From positions 1 through 59,823 of the forward strand of contig MU385803.1 in assembly GCA_022497155.1 (NCBI GenBank): DNA of 59,823 nt, read 5' to 3'. The notes beneath the pieces were generated by a model. It ran no database searches. It saw only the letters and a list, made by a program, of their open reading frames with translations, and was not told where the DNA came from. The stretch is from Whalleya microplaca. Lineage: Eukaryota > Ascomycota > Sordariomycetes > Xylariales > Xylariaceae. Each line of letters opens with the position of its first letter. Positions within the stretch are counted from its first letter, which is position 1. Below are positions 1 through 10,976 of the stretch, piece by piece. A program made the translations under genes and the position numbers.

Positions 1-97
1 GATCTGAAGGTCAGGCATTCAAGTGTGGGGCGTGTTTTCATTTTTTTTTTTTTGATTTTTCAGCTGCGTGGACGCTAGCTGAAAAATCAGGGAGGAA
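1..97 (+). repeat. 3' end of repeat M (internal part of L-M-L element), truncated by window start
   Basis: This matches the ends of M at 5725-5822 and 53010-53110. It carries the GTGTGGGGCGTG block, a poly-T run and a short inverted repeat around GCTGCGTGGACGCTAGC. A purine run (AGGGAGGAA, 89-97) lies directly before the LTR at 98, where the polypurine tract of an LTR element belongs. The window begins just after the poly-T/AGATCT junction seen in the 53 kb copy. Confidence 0.75.
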
Positions 98-406
98 TGT
101 TATGGGGCAGGGGATTACGGGTATTGACAGCAGCTTAGGAGCTACTAAAAGCCCCCTGGAGCCATGTCACAGGGCACTTCACAGGGCACTCCACAGGGTA
201 TCCACAGGGCACTCCACAGGGCAATTTACAGTGGATTACATACCTGTATTTAGCTGACCTTTTCCCTCACATTTCCTTCACTTTTTTATCATAAATATTA
301 CCAGATATCACTAGATAGTCACACATATAGCTCTGGCAGCTAATATACACTTATTTTTGACCTGATATCTCACTTTCGCTTCACCCCGACACCCTGTCTT
401 AAGACA
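98..406 (+). repeat. LTR-like repeat L, copy 1
   Basis: This ~309-base repeat starts TGTTATGGGGCAG and ends AAGACA, so it has TG...CA ends. It contains a run of CACAGGGCA units. The same repeat occurs at 2778-3073 (-), 5267-5587 (-), 5823-6087 (+), 51786-52094 (+), 53111-53419 (+) and 58647-58952 (+). It is among the least decayed copies. Its 3' edge abuts minus-strand gypsy sequence at 407, so an M-L unit has inserted into that element's RT region. Confidence 0.8.
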
Positions 407-1704
407 ATATTAAAGCCGGTTTTTTTAAAAACGCTTATTTAAGGTTCTCGAACGTTAGATTTTCCGAAAGCTTTTATCGAAATAATATCCCCTTTTTTAT
501 AAGTGCTAATAAAAAGGTAGTAAAATTTATATAGTTTTTAATAAAATCCCGGTAAAAGTTTATAAATCTTAAAAAATTGCGGACTTTTTTAAACGTTTTA
601 GGAAGCTTTTATTTTTTAATTACTTATATTTTAGCCGGATTTATGCGGACCTTTTTCCCTATTTCGATAATAAATCTCAAATATTTTATAGTGGTTACTA
701 TAAATTTATATTTGTTTATATTTAGACTTAAGCCCGCTATTTTTAAATATTTTAATATTTTTTTTACTTTATCGATATAATTTTTTTTTATTTTAGAAAA
801 ATAAATTAGTATATTATTTATATATATTAAATAAAAAATATTTAGGTATTTTTTTAGTGTACTGTTTATATAGCGTTAAAACGTTACGGAAGTACTCGTT
901 AGGCCGAAAAGGGTTACGAGTTACTCGAATAGCTTAAAGCGGGTACGAAAAGCCGTTTTTTATTTATTTTTTTCCTTAATTTTAATTTTATAAAAAGCCG
1001 ACTTAATATTTATTTTAGAAAACCATTTTATTCCCGAGAGGGTTTTAAGCGTCTTTTATATAAGTAGAAATAGGTACCGATTTTATTAAGTAATATTATT
1101 TAATGTTTTATAATTGTAATAAAAACGGAGTCTGTTGTTCGGTTTCCGGATAAAAAATATAAAAGCTTTTGCGGGTAAACTGTTCGCATAGATATATCTT
1201 TTATTTAATAGTTTAATTAGTATCTTTTATAACGTTAATAATTCTTTCCGGGATATATTATATAATAGCCCTTAGGGAGTAGGTAACTTTTTGCCCGCTT
1301 TATTACGGTTTAAGTTAATTTTATAATCGGCTTTTATATAGTACGGCGGAAAATCTTTGCTTTTTTTTTTTTCGAATAATTGCTTTTAGCTTTTTAATTA
1401 AAGAGGGAGATTTTTTCGAACGTTAGTTTTTTTTTTAGGCGCTAAAGTTTTATTAATATCCGTTAGTATAACAGTAAATATAGCTATTTATTAAGCTGTT
1501 ATTTATTTTCCTAGCTTTTTTTGTTTCCGAGTTTTTTTTATTTTTTTTGCGAAATGTATCGTACTAATATAGAGCGCCTCCCGAGTTTTATAGACTTTTA
1601 TAGTTTTTGGGAAGTGTCTTTTTTTTTTATACTTTTAAGTTTCCGGTAATTTTTATATATAATATATATTTATATATTATATATATTACCCGGTTATATT
1701 TTAT

Positions 1705-1887
1705 TTAAAGCTTTTTTAATATTATAGGGTAATTTAGTTTTGGTATAATATATATAAATGTTTTTAACTTATACCTATTAAAGTTAGCCTTTATATAAGT
1801 TATCTCGCGAATTATGCCCGAGGCGTTTAATTCTTTTTTGCGAGTGGCTTTTTTTACCGTTTTTTCCCGGATAGGTATATATAGCAA
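1705..1887 (-). pseudogene. Gypsy retropepsin-region remnant
   Basis: This 60-residue open stretch in the minus-strand gypsy relic ends YIIPKLNYPIILKKL. It resembles the C-terminal part of fungal gypsy aspartic proteases (pattern Y-V-V-P-K-L-x-Y-D-x-I-L-G-x-P). The homologous stretch on the other side of the island is at 56231-56413 (+) and differs at scattered residues. It is open only because RIP happened to spare stops here and is not a gene. Confidence 0.65.
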
Positions 1888-2777
1888 TTTTAGGCGTTTT
1901 ATTATATTTTCGCTAATAATAATATAATATTTATATCTTAAATTTATAAAGGTTTTTATATATAGTTATTAATTTAAATATATATCGATTATAAAAAATT
2001 TCCCGTTTATAAACTATTTGGTTATATTAATTTTTTCTGCCGTTATATTAAGCTTTTAAACGTAATTTTGTTTAAAAGTTACTCGTTTTTTTGTTTTTTT
2101 AGTATTTTTTCGGCTTTATTTTCTTTAGATTTATAGCCTATTATTACGTTAACTTTAATACGGGTAGGTAGTTTTGTAAGACGATAGGCATACTTTTTAA
2201 ATAGGTAGCCTTTTTTTTATATTGCAAGTATTTTCCGCGTTTTATTCGAGCGTTTTGTTTTTTATTTGTTACTTATTTGGCCCGCTAGCTTTTTATTAAT
2301 GCGGCTATATTAGTTATTAATATATTGCCTTTATAATTAGTTTTAGGGCGATTAGAGGTAAGGGATAGTAAGCCCGGAAAGGGTAATTTATTTGGCGCAG
2401 TTCCGCCTTTTAAGCTGTTCCCGTTATAATAAAATAGCGATCTCTTAAGTCGGGTTATAATATTTATTACTTAATAAACCTAGTTTTAATAAATATTCGG
2501 TAACGCTATTAAAACTAGCGCGTTTTTAAGTTTGTTATTAATTACTTTCTCGATAAATATAAGTTTCGCTTTATTATTTTATATATTATTTTTTATTTTT
2601 GCTAATAGTCGTTCGAAATTGGTATAAAAAAATATAAAAGTTTAATTAACGGACTGGCGGCATTTATATAATTTACCCCTTGCTTTAATAGCCTTATTGC
2701 GATTTTTATAAATATTTAATAGGTATTAAAAGAAAAATATTAGGTTATATATTTTATTAGGTCTTTTTATAATATAA

Positions 2778-3073
2778 TGTCTTGGGACAGGGTGTCAGGG
2801 TGAATCGAAAGTGAGATATCAGGTCAAAATGAGTGTATAATAGCTGCCAGAGCTGTATGTGTGTGACTATCTGACTATCTGGTGATATCTGTTGTTGAAA
2901 AGTGAAGGAGATGTGAGGGAAAAGGTCAGCTAAATACAGGTATGTGATCCACTGTAAATTGCCCTGTGGAGTGCCCTGTGGATACCCTGTGGAGTGCCCT
3001 GTGACGTGGCTCTAGGGGGCTTCTAGTGGCTCCTAAGCTGCTGTCAATACCCGTAATCCCCTGCCCCATTACA
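2778..3073 (-). mobile_element. Solo LTR L (copy 2) nested in the gypsy relic
   Basis: This is a complete L copy in reverse orientation (TGTCTTGGGACA...CCCATTACA), flanked by ATAA on both sides (2774-2777 and 3074-3077). The other gypsy copy has the uninterrupted sequence at about 55340-55355. Removing L plus one ATAA restores that sequence exactly. This is therefore an insertion with a 4-base target duplication, followed by LTR-LTR recombination. It is less RIP-mutated than the gypsy sequence around it. Confidence 0.85.
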
Positions 3074-3699
3074 ATAATATAACTTTATTACGCGTTATAT
3101 ATTATTTTCGAGCCGCTTATAAATACTATATTACTTATTTTAGTCCCTTTTTATAAACTTTATATCTTTTTAAAGCTTATATTTTATTAACATCTCCTAT
3201 ATAAGGTAGCAGTTACGCTTGCTCCCGAACTTCTCGGGCTATAATAATAGCTTGCGTTTAAGTACCGGGACTGCAGTAATTATTAGGGCAAGTACTAAAA
3301 GTACTTAAGGGTTTTTTAGCTAAGGGTTTCTTAACTAAAAGTTTATACCTATTTAAGCTAGTTATTTTTGGGGTTTTTAAAAATCCCGAGAGTTTTACGC
3401 GGGAGCACCTTTTATTATATTCGCGTTTTATATAATTAATAAGTCGAGGTTTTTTCGTAACTGTATTTTTAAAACCGTCTAACGTTATAATAATTTATTT
3501 TGTTGTTTTTTTAGTCTCTATTTATAAGCTGTTCGTTTTAATCGTTATTTTTCCGAATTATTTTTTAATACTGCTTCTAATATTATATATATTTACTCGA
3601 GGCGGGTGTAAATCTGGTAGACTTAAATATTTAGTGTTTTCGCGTATCTCGTTAACGGTATTTCCGGATTATTAAGAGACTGTTTTAAAGCTTCTCCTG

Positions 3700-3930
3700 A
3701 CATTTTAATCTGCTCTAACGTAACTCGGGAGTTAGTAAGTTAAAAAATATATAAAAGGCCGTTACGTTAAAATGCAATTTTATAATGCCAAATAAATGTT
3801 TATTTTCTAACTAAAGAAAAAAAGAAAATCAAGAAGGTATATCGACACAGCTCGAGAGCATTTATACTAGCTCTCGAGAGCTGTGCTATTATATCGGCTT
3901 ATAATCGCCGATATTCCCCACTATAGCACA
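3700..3930 (-). repeat. 5' LTR/leader of the gypsy relic with long inverted repeat
   Basis: This corresponds to 54491-54720 on the other side. Two hairpin-forming stretches stand out: AGCTCGAGAGC...GCTCTCGAGAGCT around 3850-3885 with a central TATAAAT-like core (read on the minus strand), and a second around TATCGGC...GCCGATA at 3890-3915. A gag-like reading frame opens just downstream (ATG at 3703, MSGEALKQS). In the right copy the same ATG has become ATA, as expected from RIP. Confidence 0.6.
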
Positions 3931-4420
3931 GCCTATTACATTAGCCGTTTTATTAAAGGAAGCCTTTTTAATATAGCTAAGTTAATTTATATAAAACGAG
4001 ACTTAGGGAGGATTAAATTAGCCGAACGCGTTTAATAAAAACGCCGTGCTTTTAAGAACTTTTTATTATAATTAAAAGAAATATTAACAGTTATTAAAAA
4101 AAGGCAAATAGTTAAATAAAAAGAAAAAAACGCTGTTAAAAAAGCTAAGAAAGTTATAAAAGTAATAGACTGAAAGTTACGTAATACCTTTAAACGGGTT
4201 TTTTTTAAAGCAGTAAAAAAAGCACGTAAATAAAAAATAATAAAAAAAACTGTCTTAAGTAATAATTTTTAAAACTAATAAGCCGTTAAAGCTATTAAAA
4301 AGGTTTTAATTAATTAATTAATAACAGCTGTGTAAATTAATAGTGTGTGTGAATTACTAATAAGCACCACCTTTAAATGGTAAGCTTTAGCGAAATCTAA
4401 AAAAAGGTGGGGCGTGGCAC
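3931..4420. other. AT-rich decayed repeat, unidentified
   Basis: No frame of useful length survives. Lysine-rich fragments at about 4080-4260 could be the tail of a DNA transposase, but I cannot assign a family. A GC-rich island at 4405-4422 (GGTGGGGCGTGGCACGGG) abuts the truncated M copy and may be an element end. Confidence 0.3.
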
Positions 4421-5266
4421 GGGTAATAGGTTAAATAACCACAGCTATTAATAGCAGCAGCAGCAGGTCAGGTCAGGTGGCCATAGCTTACAGCAGATCA
4501 GCAGCAAGTCAGGTGACAGCAGGTGACAACAGGTCAGCAGGTGACAACACGTCAGCTAGCCACAGCCAGCCACGGCTTTCAACAGGTCAGATAGCCACAG
4601 CTATTAGCAGCAGCAGGTCAGGTTAGGTGACCTCCCTGTAGGCCTCCCTAGCAGCTGACAGCAGGTGACAGCAGGTCAGCTAGCCACAGCTAGCAGCAAT
4701 AGCAGTAGCAGCAGCAGCTGATAGCCTCCCTTGCTGCTAAAGGTGGCATTCAAGTGATGTGGTGTATCAAGGTGTGTAAAAAGGTGTCATCCGATATCGT
4801 CGTCCATATAAATTATATACGTATTAATAGCTAACTATATCTAGCTATATACTAAAAGCATAATTAGCTTATTACTATTACTTATATAAAAATAAACAAG
4901 TTTATATATAAAAATATACGGCCTAGTGTTTTTAATATTATCGCGTTTTATATTTTTAATGTCTTAGTGTATAAAAAAAAGAAAATTTATAAATCGTGGG
5001 TAATAAATAATGTAAATATAATATATAAATAAAGTAGCTAATTAGCTATCGATTAAATATATAACGTGGTTTAATTTATATAAAAAATAAGTGGCTATCG
5101 GATAAAATAAAATAATCGCGTGCAAAAATAAGTTTAATAATAAATATACTTTAAGTAGTTATTACTAGTAAATTATATGCCTTTATAACGTGTAATATAA
5201 AAAGGACTGTTTTATTTAATTAATTAAAAGGCAAAGAAATTAAAGCTTATCCGGGAATATGTTAAA
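4421..5266 (-). repeat. Repeat M, minus-strand copy, truncated; contains CAG/CTG-rich array
   Basis: On the minus strand this follows L (5587-5267) directly, as M does at 52095 and 58953. It starts with a RIP-altered form of the TTTGGCT...CCCGGATAAGC leader. The 4445-4735 part is a dense array of CAGCAG, CAGGTCAG and CCACAGCTA units without an open frame. The copy ends abruptly at about 4421 before the expected poly-T and polypurine tract. Confidence 0.65.
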
Positions 5267-5587
5267 TGTCTTAAAATAAAGTGTTAAAATAAAGCGAAAA
5301 TGAAATATATCAAGTTAAAAATAAGTGTATATAATTATTAAAGCTATTTATATATAATTATATAATTATTTAATAATATTTATTACTATATATAACAATT
5401 TAATGAGGAAAATATAAGGGAAAAAGTCAGTTAAATATAAGTATATAATCTATTATAAATTGCTTTATAAAGTGCCTTATAAATACCTTATAAAATGCCT
5501 TATAACGTGGCTTATAACATGGCTTTAAAAGGCTTTTAGTGGCTTTTAAGCTGCTATTAATACCCGTAATCCCTTTGCCTCATTACA
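5267..5587 (-). repeat. LTR-like repeat L, copy 3, heavily RIP-mutated
   Basis: This is reverse-oriented L (TGTCTTAAAATAAAG...CCTCATTACA). Most CAGGGCA units have become TAAAGCA-like sequence, so it is an older or more heavily mutated copy than those at 98 and 2778. It is joined to M at 5266. Confidence 0.75.
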
Positions 5588-5822
5588 TTATTAAAAGCCG
5601 TGGCTAGCTATAATTAATTAACTTATTATCACTTAACTTTTTATTATTACTATTATTATTACTAATAGTTATAGTTATTTAACTTATTACCTTAAGGTTT
5701 TTAAGGTGAAAGTTTTTTTTTAAAAAATCTAAAGGTTAAGTATTTAAGTGTGGGGCGTGTTTTTATTTTTTTTTTCTAGATTTTTTAGCTGCGTAAACGC
5801 TAGCTAAAAAATTAGGGAGAAA
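5588..5822 (+). repeat. Repeat M, 3' part only (+)
   Basis: This aligns with the last part of M (52826-53110), from TTATTAAAAGCCGTGGCTAGC through CCTTAAGG, the GTGTGGGGCGTG block, poly-T, the short inverted repeat and a purine run ending AGGGAGAAA. It sits head-on against the minus-strand L copy, so rearrangement or nested insertion occurred here. Confidence 0.65.
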
Positions 5823-6087
5823 TGTTACGAGGCAAAAAATTACGGGTATTAATAACAGCTTAAAAGCCATTAAAAGCCTTTTAAAGTCACGTTATAAAGT
5901 ATTTATAAAACACTTTATAAAGCATTTTATAATAAATTATAAATTTATATTTAATTAATTTTTTCTTTTATATTTACTTTATTAAAAAAACACACATTTA
6001 ATTAAATAACTTTAATAATTATTATATATATTTATTTTTAACTTAATATTTTATTTTTCATTTATTTTAACACTTTATTTTAAAATA
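5823..6087 (+). repeat. LTR-like repeat L, copy 4, strongly decayed
   Basis: It starts TGTTACGAGGCAAAAAATTACGGG and follows the whole L pattern, but nearly every C:G pair outside CpG is lost. It is the most AT-rich L copy in the window. Confidence 0.65.
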
Positions 6088-6659
6088 ATATTTAATTTAA
6101 TAAAATAATAAATATATTATTAAAAAATAACTTAAAAAGTTAAATAATATAAAAAATAAATTTAAAAAATCGAAAAAATATAAAAATAAAATAAATAATT
6201 TTATAAAATTGTTACGGCCGAATTAAGACTAGTTAAGATTAAGATTAAAATTAAAATTAAGATTAGGTGGGGTACGCAAACGCTATAATCACTTGGATGA
6301 CTAAGTTACCCCACCTTGCGTATATAGTGATTTTTAACAGGCCTTATTAAGCTTGCTTTTTTTTTCCTTTTTCTCCCCATGTTAATAATTTTACTAGTAA
6401 TATAGCTAGATTTTAAGCCCTGTTTTTCGCAAGGCGTATACCCCGTAACAAAAATTTAAAAAAAATTATAACTTAATTAAAATAATAATTTAATAATATT
6501 TAATTTTTAAAAAATATATTAACGTTTAAAATATAAAATTTTATATAAATATTTTCATTATTTATTAATATAAATATTTAAATATTTACTAGGTTATATT
6601 AATATATAAGTTTTAATTAATTATTTTATTAATATATATATATATTTCTTATAGGAGTT
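6088..6659. other. AT-rich gene-free sequence around a solo LTR
   Basis: Apart from the GC-richer solo LTR at 6210-6450, this is almost pure A/T with no frame and no recognisable repeat. Composition switches sharply to gene-island values near 6660. Confidence 0.6.
6210..6450. mobile_element. Solo LTR of a different retroelement, with 5-base target duplication
   Basis: This 241-base unit has inverted ends TGTTACGG (6210-6217) and CCGTAACA (6443-6450). It is flanked by AAAAT on both sides (6205-6209 and 6451-6455). Inside are GATTAA-type short repeats and an inverted pair GGTGGGG/CCCCACC around 6267-6315. It is far less AT-shifted than its surroundings, so it probably arrived later or escaped RIP. 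No matching internal region is present. Confidence 0.75.
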
Positions 6660-7251
6660 TTATAAGAATATATAATGGGAGGGAAATTTCGTGCGAGTCC
6701 CATCATTTCCCATGGGAATTGGTGGGAGTCCCATGGGACTCCCATGTACAGGTCTATTCAGGGGGACCACTACCCTGCCAGCCTCACTGTTCTTACGCTG
6801 CTGTTGGTTTGGTTGGCAGTCTGCGTGCCAAGTCTGACACATTGCCCGTGCAAGTACCCCTCTGTGTTGGTGTTGGTGAGCTGCATGTGCGCGAACTAAG
6901 TGTTCGCGACCCCCACCCGCAACAGCGTCCTTTGAAGGCCCGGAGAGCCGACAGCACGGCTGCTTCTGGCTGCTCCTGCGCTGGCAGCGCCCAAGAAGCC
7001 ACCTACTCAGATAGCGACCCGTTCAGCTGTCCATTACAATCATGATAGCTTCAAAAATCGATGTCAGACTGGCGTTTGATTTGCAATTCGGGATAAAACA
7101 CAACCACAAAGAGATGCATCACATAGATAGTATTAGCATTACTACAGTTCTTACATGGAGGGACCCCAGCTCCCTCCATGAGTGTTATACGTTTTGATAC
7201 ACGGAATGAGCACCTTCTTGACCGGTGAAGATTGAGGTCGGTAGCAACTTG
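6660..7251. other. Left edge of the gene island, no supported gene
   Basis: Several overlapping short frames exist on both strands (up to 108 codons), but none shows a domain or a plausible start/intron pattern. A perfect 22-base palindrome centred on CCATGG lies at 6723-6744. The 3' end of the P450 gene is at 7252. Confidence 0.4.
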
Positions 7252-8934
7252 CTACTCCCCGACGATCTTGATGTCCTCTGATACAATTCCCATCGCTTCA
7301 TCTTCCCCGGAAAAGTTTATCTGCCACGTCCTTCCAGGTTCCCTTGGGCGGAATTCGACATTGATGTCCTCGTCAGGTATGGGGAAACCAGCTTGGACTG
7401 GCGAGTTCTTCCAAGTAGGTTCAACCCATTTCCCTGCAGCTGGGACGACGTCAAATTGAAGGATCAACAAGGCCGCGAGCGCCATGATCTCGGTACTGGC
7501 AAAGTGACGCCCGGGACAAAGAATGTGACCGCCGCCGAAGGCGCGAAATGCGACTCTATTCGGCTTTTTCTGGCCCGTTCCAGGCATGAAGCGCGTATGA
7601 TCGAACTCGCCGGCATGCTGACCCCATGCTGACACGTTGGTATGCTGTACTAGAGCTGGTACCATAAGCATGTTGCCTTTTTTCAGCAACATGCCGTCCA
7701 GAACCACGTCTTCTAACAGGATGCGAGCTCCGGGCGTAACAGTGCGATAGCGTAGCGTTTCCTGGAACATACTAAGAAGTATTGGACAGGATCTGCGGAT
7801 CTGAGCCAAGTCAATTGAGCTCACGAGGTTTTGGCCGCTACCCGCGAGCTCACTCTCGCGTACCAGCGCCATGAGCTCGCGGCGAATCTCCGTCAATACT
7901 TTATCATCCGAAAAGATATGGTAAAGTACCCATAGGGCGCAGGGTGTGGTACTGCCCAACACAGCGAAGGTGTTACCAAGCTCACCGCGGGCAATATCTT
8001 CGTGGCTGAGTCCGAATTGACGGTGATGCTCGTAGCGCTTCTTCACAAGTCCAGAAGCTGTCTCATGCCCGCCCTGTCGTATGTAATCGGTCATGGCAGC
8101 AGCAACGAGCTCACGAGCTCGATGAAGACGAGGATAGAAGTATTTGGCCAGCGGGAAGACAGAGAGGGTCAGAAAACCGGACTCGAATACCCTAGAAAAT
8201 GTGTCAGCAGGGTTGCTCGAAGAACAATAGACTGCAAGAGGAGCTCACTTCCAGGCCTCGGTGATAGCGGGGTCTCGGTATGGATTCTTGGGTCCCCAGA
8301 CAGCTTCAGTCGTGGACGTATCCATAATACGGTTCGTCCATTGCCACAATCCAGTCTTGACAGTCCCTTGTGCCCTTAATTTGTCCAACTCTCCCACGAA
8401 AACTTCGATTACCTTCCTGCTTAGCTGATCCAAGTCCTTCCCTGGGGCCATTACAGGCGTTATGTACTTCGGCCAGCTCACGCTAAAGCCATGTTCGCTT
8501 TGCAGGTCTTTATGCATGATCTCGACAGCTTGTTTACTCATTCCAACTAGATTACCGGCGTCGGCAGCAATTGCAGCAAAACTAACGGTGCGCCATTGCT
8601 TCTGCAGCGAGGGAATAAGCTCGGTAGCGTTCACTATATACATTCGCGAGAAGGGCAAGCGGAGAGTATAGATGGGGAGCTTATATGTATCTCTAAGCGG
8701 AGTTTACTGTTAGCTAAGTCAATCAAAATGGTCATGGGAAGCGGAGTTGGCGCACCTCAATCGAACATAGAAACCTGATTTCTCCCTTGCCATCCTGATT
8801 AGCGGACCGAAGAAAGGGATTTCAGTAACGATTGCCGGCGGCTCCTTCGCATCCTGGGTCAAGAAGAGGAGGACTCGAAGGAAGATGTAAGTGGCGGCTA
8901 GGCCTGCAAAGGAAATGGACAAAAAGGGTGCCAT
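7252..8934 (-). CDS. Cytochrome P450 monooxygenase (520 aa, 3 exons)
   Basis: Exons on the minus strand are 8934-8756, 8692-8249 and 8191-7252. Introns of 63 and 57 bases (donors GTGCGC and GTGAGC) close in phase. The ATG at 8934 opens on an N-terminal membrane anchor (MAPFLSISFAGLAATYIFLR), so it is preferred to an upstream in-frame ATG. The K-helix ExxR is ETLR at about 352-355. The haem loop FGGGHILCPG is at about 426-435, with Cys433 as haem ligand. The I-helix segment (LGSTTP, near 287) lacks the usual acidic residue of the (A/G)Gx(D/E)T motif, as in CYP7/CYP8-like fungal P450s. It is probably an ER-bound oxidase or isomerase of a small hydrophobic compound; the substrate is unknown. No PKS, NRPS or terpene synthase is adjacent. 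Confidence 0.93.
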
Positions 8935-9560
8935 AGTCGTTGAAGCAATCGAAGAGATGGAGCATGGTGGTTGTAGAGTTTGACGGAAAGAGTGAAGAAA
9001 GGAGAGAGAGAATAATGGATTGAGATGGGACAGGTGTTGGACCTCTCGAGAAGGCTGCCCAGTTGGCTGTTGGTCCAATATTGTAGTGTTACACTGCTGA
9101 TCATGAAAGGGCTGCAGGCGGGATGCCGAGAGGAAACAAGGGGCCTAAATTTTATGGCGTGCAGATTGCTGTTATGCAGCCTTATATCCCAAGTGTAAGA
9201 AGACCCATAGGAATCACGTATCAATATTTCATGATTTGACCTTGTTGTGACAATGTATGTCGACTACTCCTGCGCTCGTCTTATTGTGCCTTAATTTCGC
9301 TGCAAGTAAATCATCGAGTTTAGAAGATTCTCAGCAAGCACTACTGTTTCATTCATGCAAAGGATTCTAGCTACAACTTTATACACCTCGGGAGCTTCAC
9401 ATAGACGTTCAGTTAACAATGACACCATAAAACTCGTAATAAACAATTTTAAGTCACAGACTCAAAAGGCTCTCTCTAATCCCCAAAGACAAGGAATATG
9501 TTTGTTGAAATGAACGCGGGTTGTGAGCATCATAGTAGTTATTGGTAAGGCAGTTTCTTC
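8935..9560. promoter_or_regulatory. P450 upstream / SAT4-gene downstream region
   Basis: About 630 bases lie between two minus-strand genes. The stretch just upstream of 8934 is pyrimidine-rich on the coding strand (TCTCTCTCTCC-like, 8990-9015), as is common in fungal leaders. I see no further gene. Confidence 0.4.
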
Positions 9561-10976
9561 TCAAACTTTACTAGACGAGTCAACCCTAAACTCGTGGGTG
9601 ATGATAATCTCTCCTCTCCGTTGCTCTTGTTGCTGGTCGCGGATACTGCGACTACTCTGTGCTGCGCCCCGGACATGGCGCGAATCTCTCTCGTCTAGTT
9701 CGATGTATGGATCACTTTCTAGTTTTCTGATGCTATGGGAGATTACTGTAGAGAAGCCATGACTATTCTGTCTCTGGTTGCCAGAGCTATCGTGGAGGTA
9801 CTGGCCATTCACAATGCTATCACTCGGTCCGCGACGTTTTCTCCTTTTCATAAGTGGTCCCAGCTCCGGAAGGCTTACACAGAGCACACCGGTCGCCAGC
9901 TCGGCTAGCCTAGATTCTCGGTCAGATTATGTATTTCAGTATTTGCTAAAGCATCAACTTACGCCCAAATGATAATATTCGGCTGAGCCCAAGTCTTGTC
10001 GGGATTGCCGCTGCCTTGCAGGCGTACCAGAAAGCCCACAAAGCTGAATACAGGAGCGCTAAGGTATAATTCAGTACTAAACCAGAACACAGATCATCTA
10101 CACATACCATAGGCCAAATGTAAATACCAGTACAACAGTGATCTTTTTACTGAGCTTCATCTTCATGTTCCAAACTGCCTTTACCGGAAGGACGAGGACG
10201 ATAAGATCTGTCACTGTATTGAACATTCCACTAACGTCCAGCAGCATAGGGGTGTTGATACAAGTTCCCTCAATTTTCGGGTTGAAGATCTTTGCTCTAG
10301 GCACGCACTCCCATATCTTGACGATGGTTGTCGCGGTGTAAAATAAAATGAGTAACACAATCAGAAAGACAATAATTATATCGAAAAGACTCGACCGTTG
10401 GGGAGAGAAGACCCGGCGATAAAGCCAGAGCACCGCAAGCTTCCCGATGCATATGGTAATGCCATAGTGGATGGAGACTATATTGAACCACTTTTGAAGT
10501 TAGCCAAAATTTGTTCTCTCTTTTTGTTGCTTTCTGTATGCGCATTCGGAACTTACATAAGAAAATTCCTGGAGTTCTTCAGGTGTAACATCCCATTCAT
10601 GCATTCCACCATGGTGTGCCATAGTGACAGCACCAATACCACAGAAAGCTATCGTGCCAACCTGCTTGATTTACTTAGAGGCATAACTTGTCCATAAATT
10701 CGTACTCTCAACTCACCCAGGAAGTGAGAGCCAGCCCTGTTTTCTACGTCAGCTTAACATTTGAAGAGGGCATGGGCTGAATTAACAGTCTTCGAAGATC
10801 CATGTTCTCTTGATCCAGACTCTAGTGTATGCCCGAAGGAAGAAGAAGATCGTTATGAAGGGGATGGCGATCCCCATGGTAATATTGTTCACTTGAACTA
10901 AAGGTGATGGGCTTGCAAAATCAGAGGTCTCTCCTGGAGGAGGAGGTAATGCGGGTGTTGCGAAGGTGGTGGTCAT
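9561..10976 (-). CDS. SAT4/rhodopsin-like fungal integral membrane protein (380 aa, 6 exons)
   Basis: Exons are 10976-10787, 10736-10717 (20 bases), 10661-10557, 10490-10108, 10058-9963 and 9909-9561. The five introns (49-66 bases) all close in phase. The spliced product has about seven hydrophobic segments and family hallmarks: EDWLALTSWV after TM1, WFNIVSIHYGITICIGKLAV, a CIN motif, FNTVTDLIVLVLPVKAVW, CAPVFSFVGFLVRL, PDKTW and WALAELATGVLCVSLPELGP. The C-terminal ~100 residues are charged and cytosolic. Members of this large Pezizomycotina family are often near secreted-protein or metabolite genes, and their function is poorly known. The first donor (GTTAAT) is weak, but the resulting protein junction fits the family. 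Confidence 0.9.

Larger units (their letters stand above)
407..3930 (-). mobile_element. Ty3/gypsy LTR retrotransposon relic, RIP-decayed, minus strand
   Basis: Read on the minus strand, this runs from an LTR-like start at 3930 through a gag-like start (ATG at 3703), a retropepsin-like segment (1887-1705) and reverse transcriptase (about 1150-407). It is colinear with 54491-57707. After removing the solo LTR at 2778-3073, the two copies differ in length by only a few bases. The RT match is to the segment with YLGF and FLGFINFYRDFI. Stops and C-to-T changes interrupt every frame. It is cut at 407 by the M-L insertion, so RNase H and integrase are missing. Confidence 0.85.

Noticed and set aside
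4445..4735. Regular CAG-containing array as a CRISPR or coding polyglutamine tract
   Set aside because: No equal spacers and no sustained frame; it is part of repeat M.
6719..7045. 108-codon plus-strand frame at the island edge
   Set aside because: It overlaps other frames of similar length, shows no conservation signals, and includes palindromic sequence.
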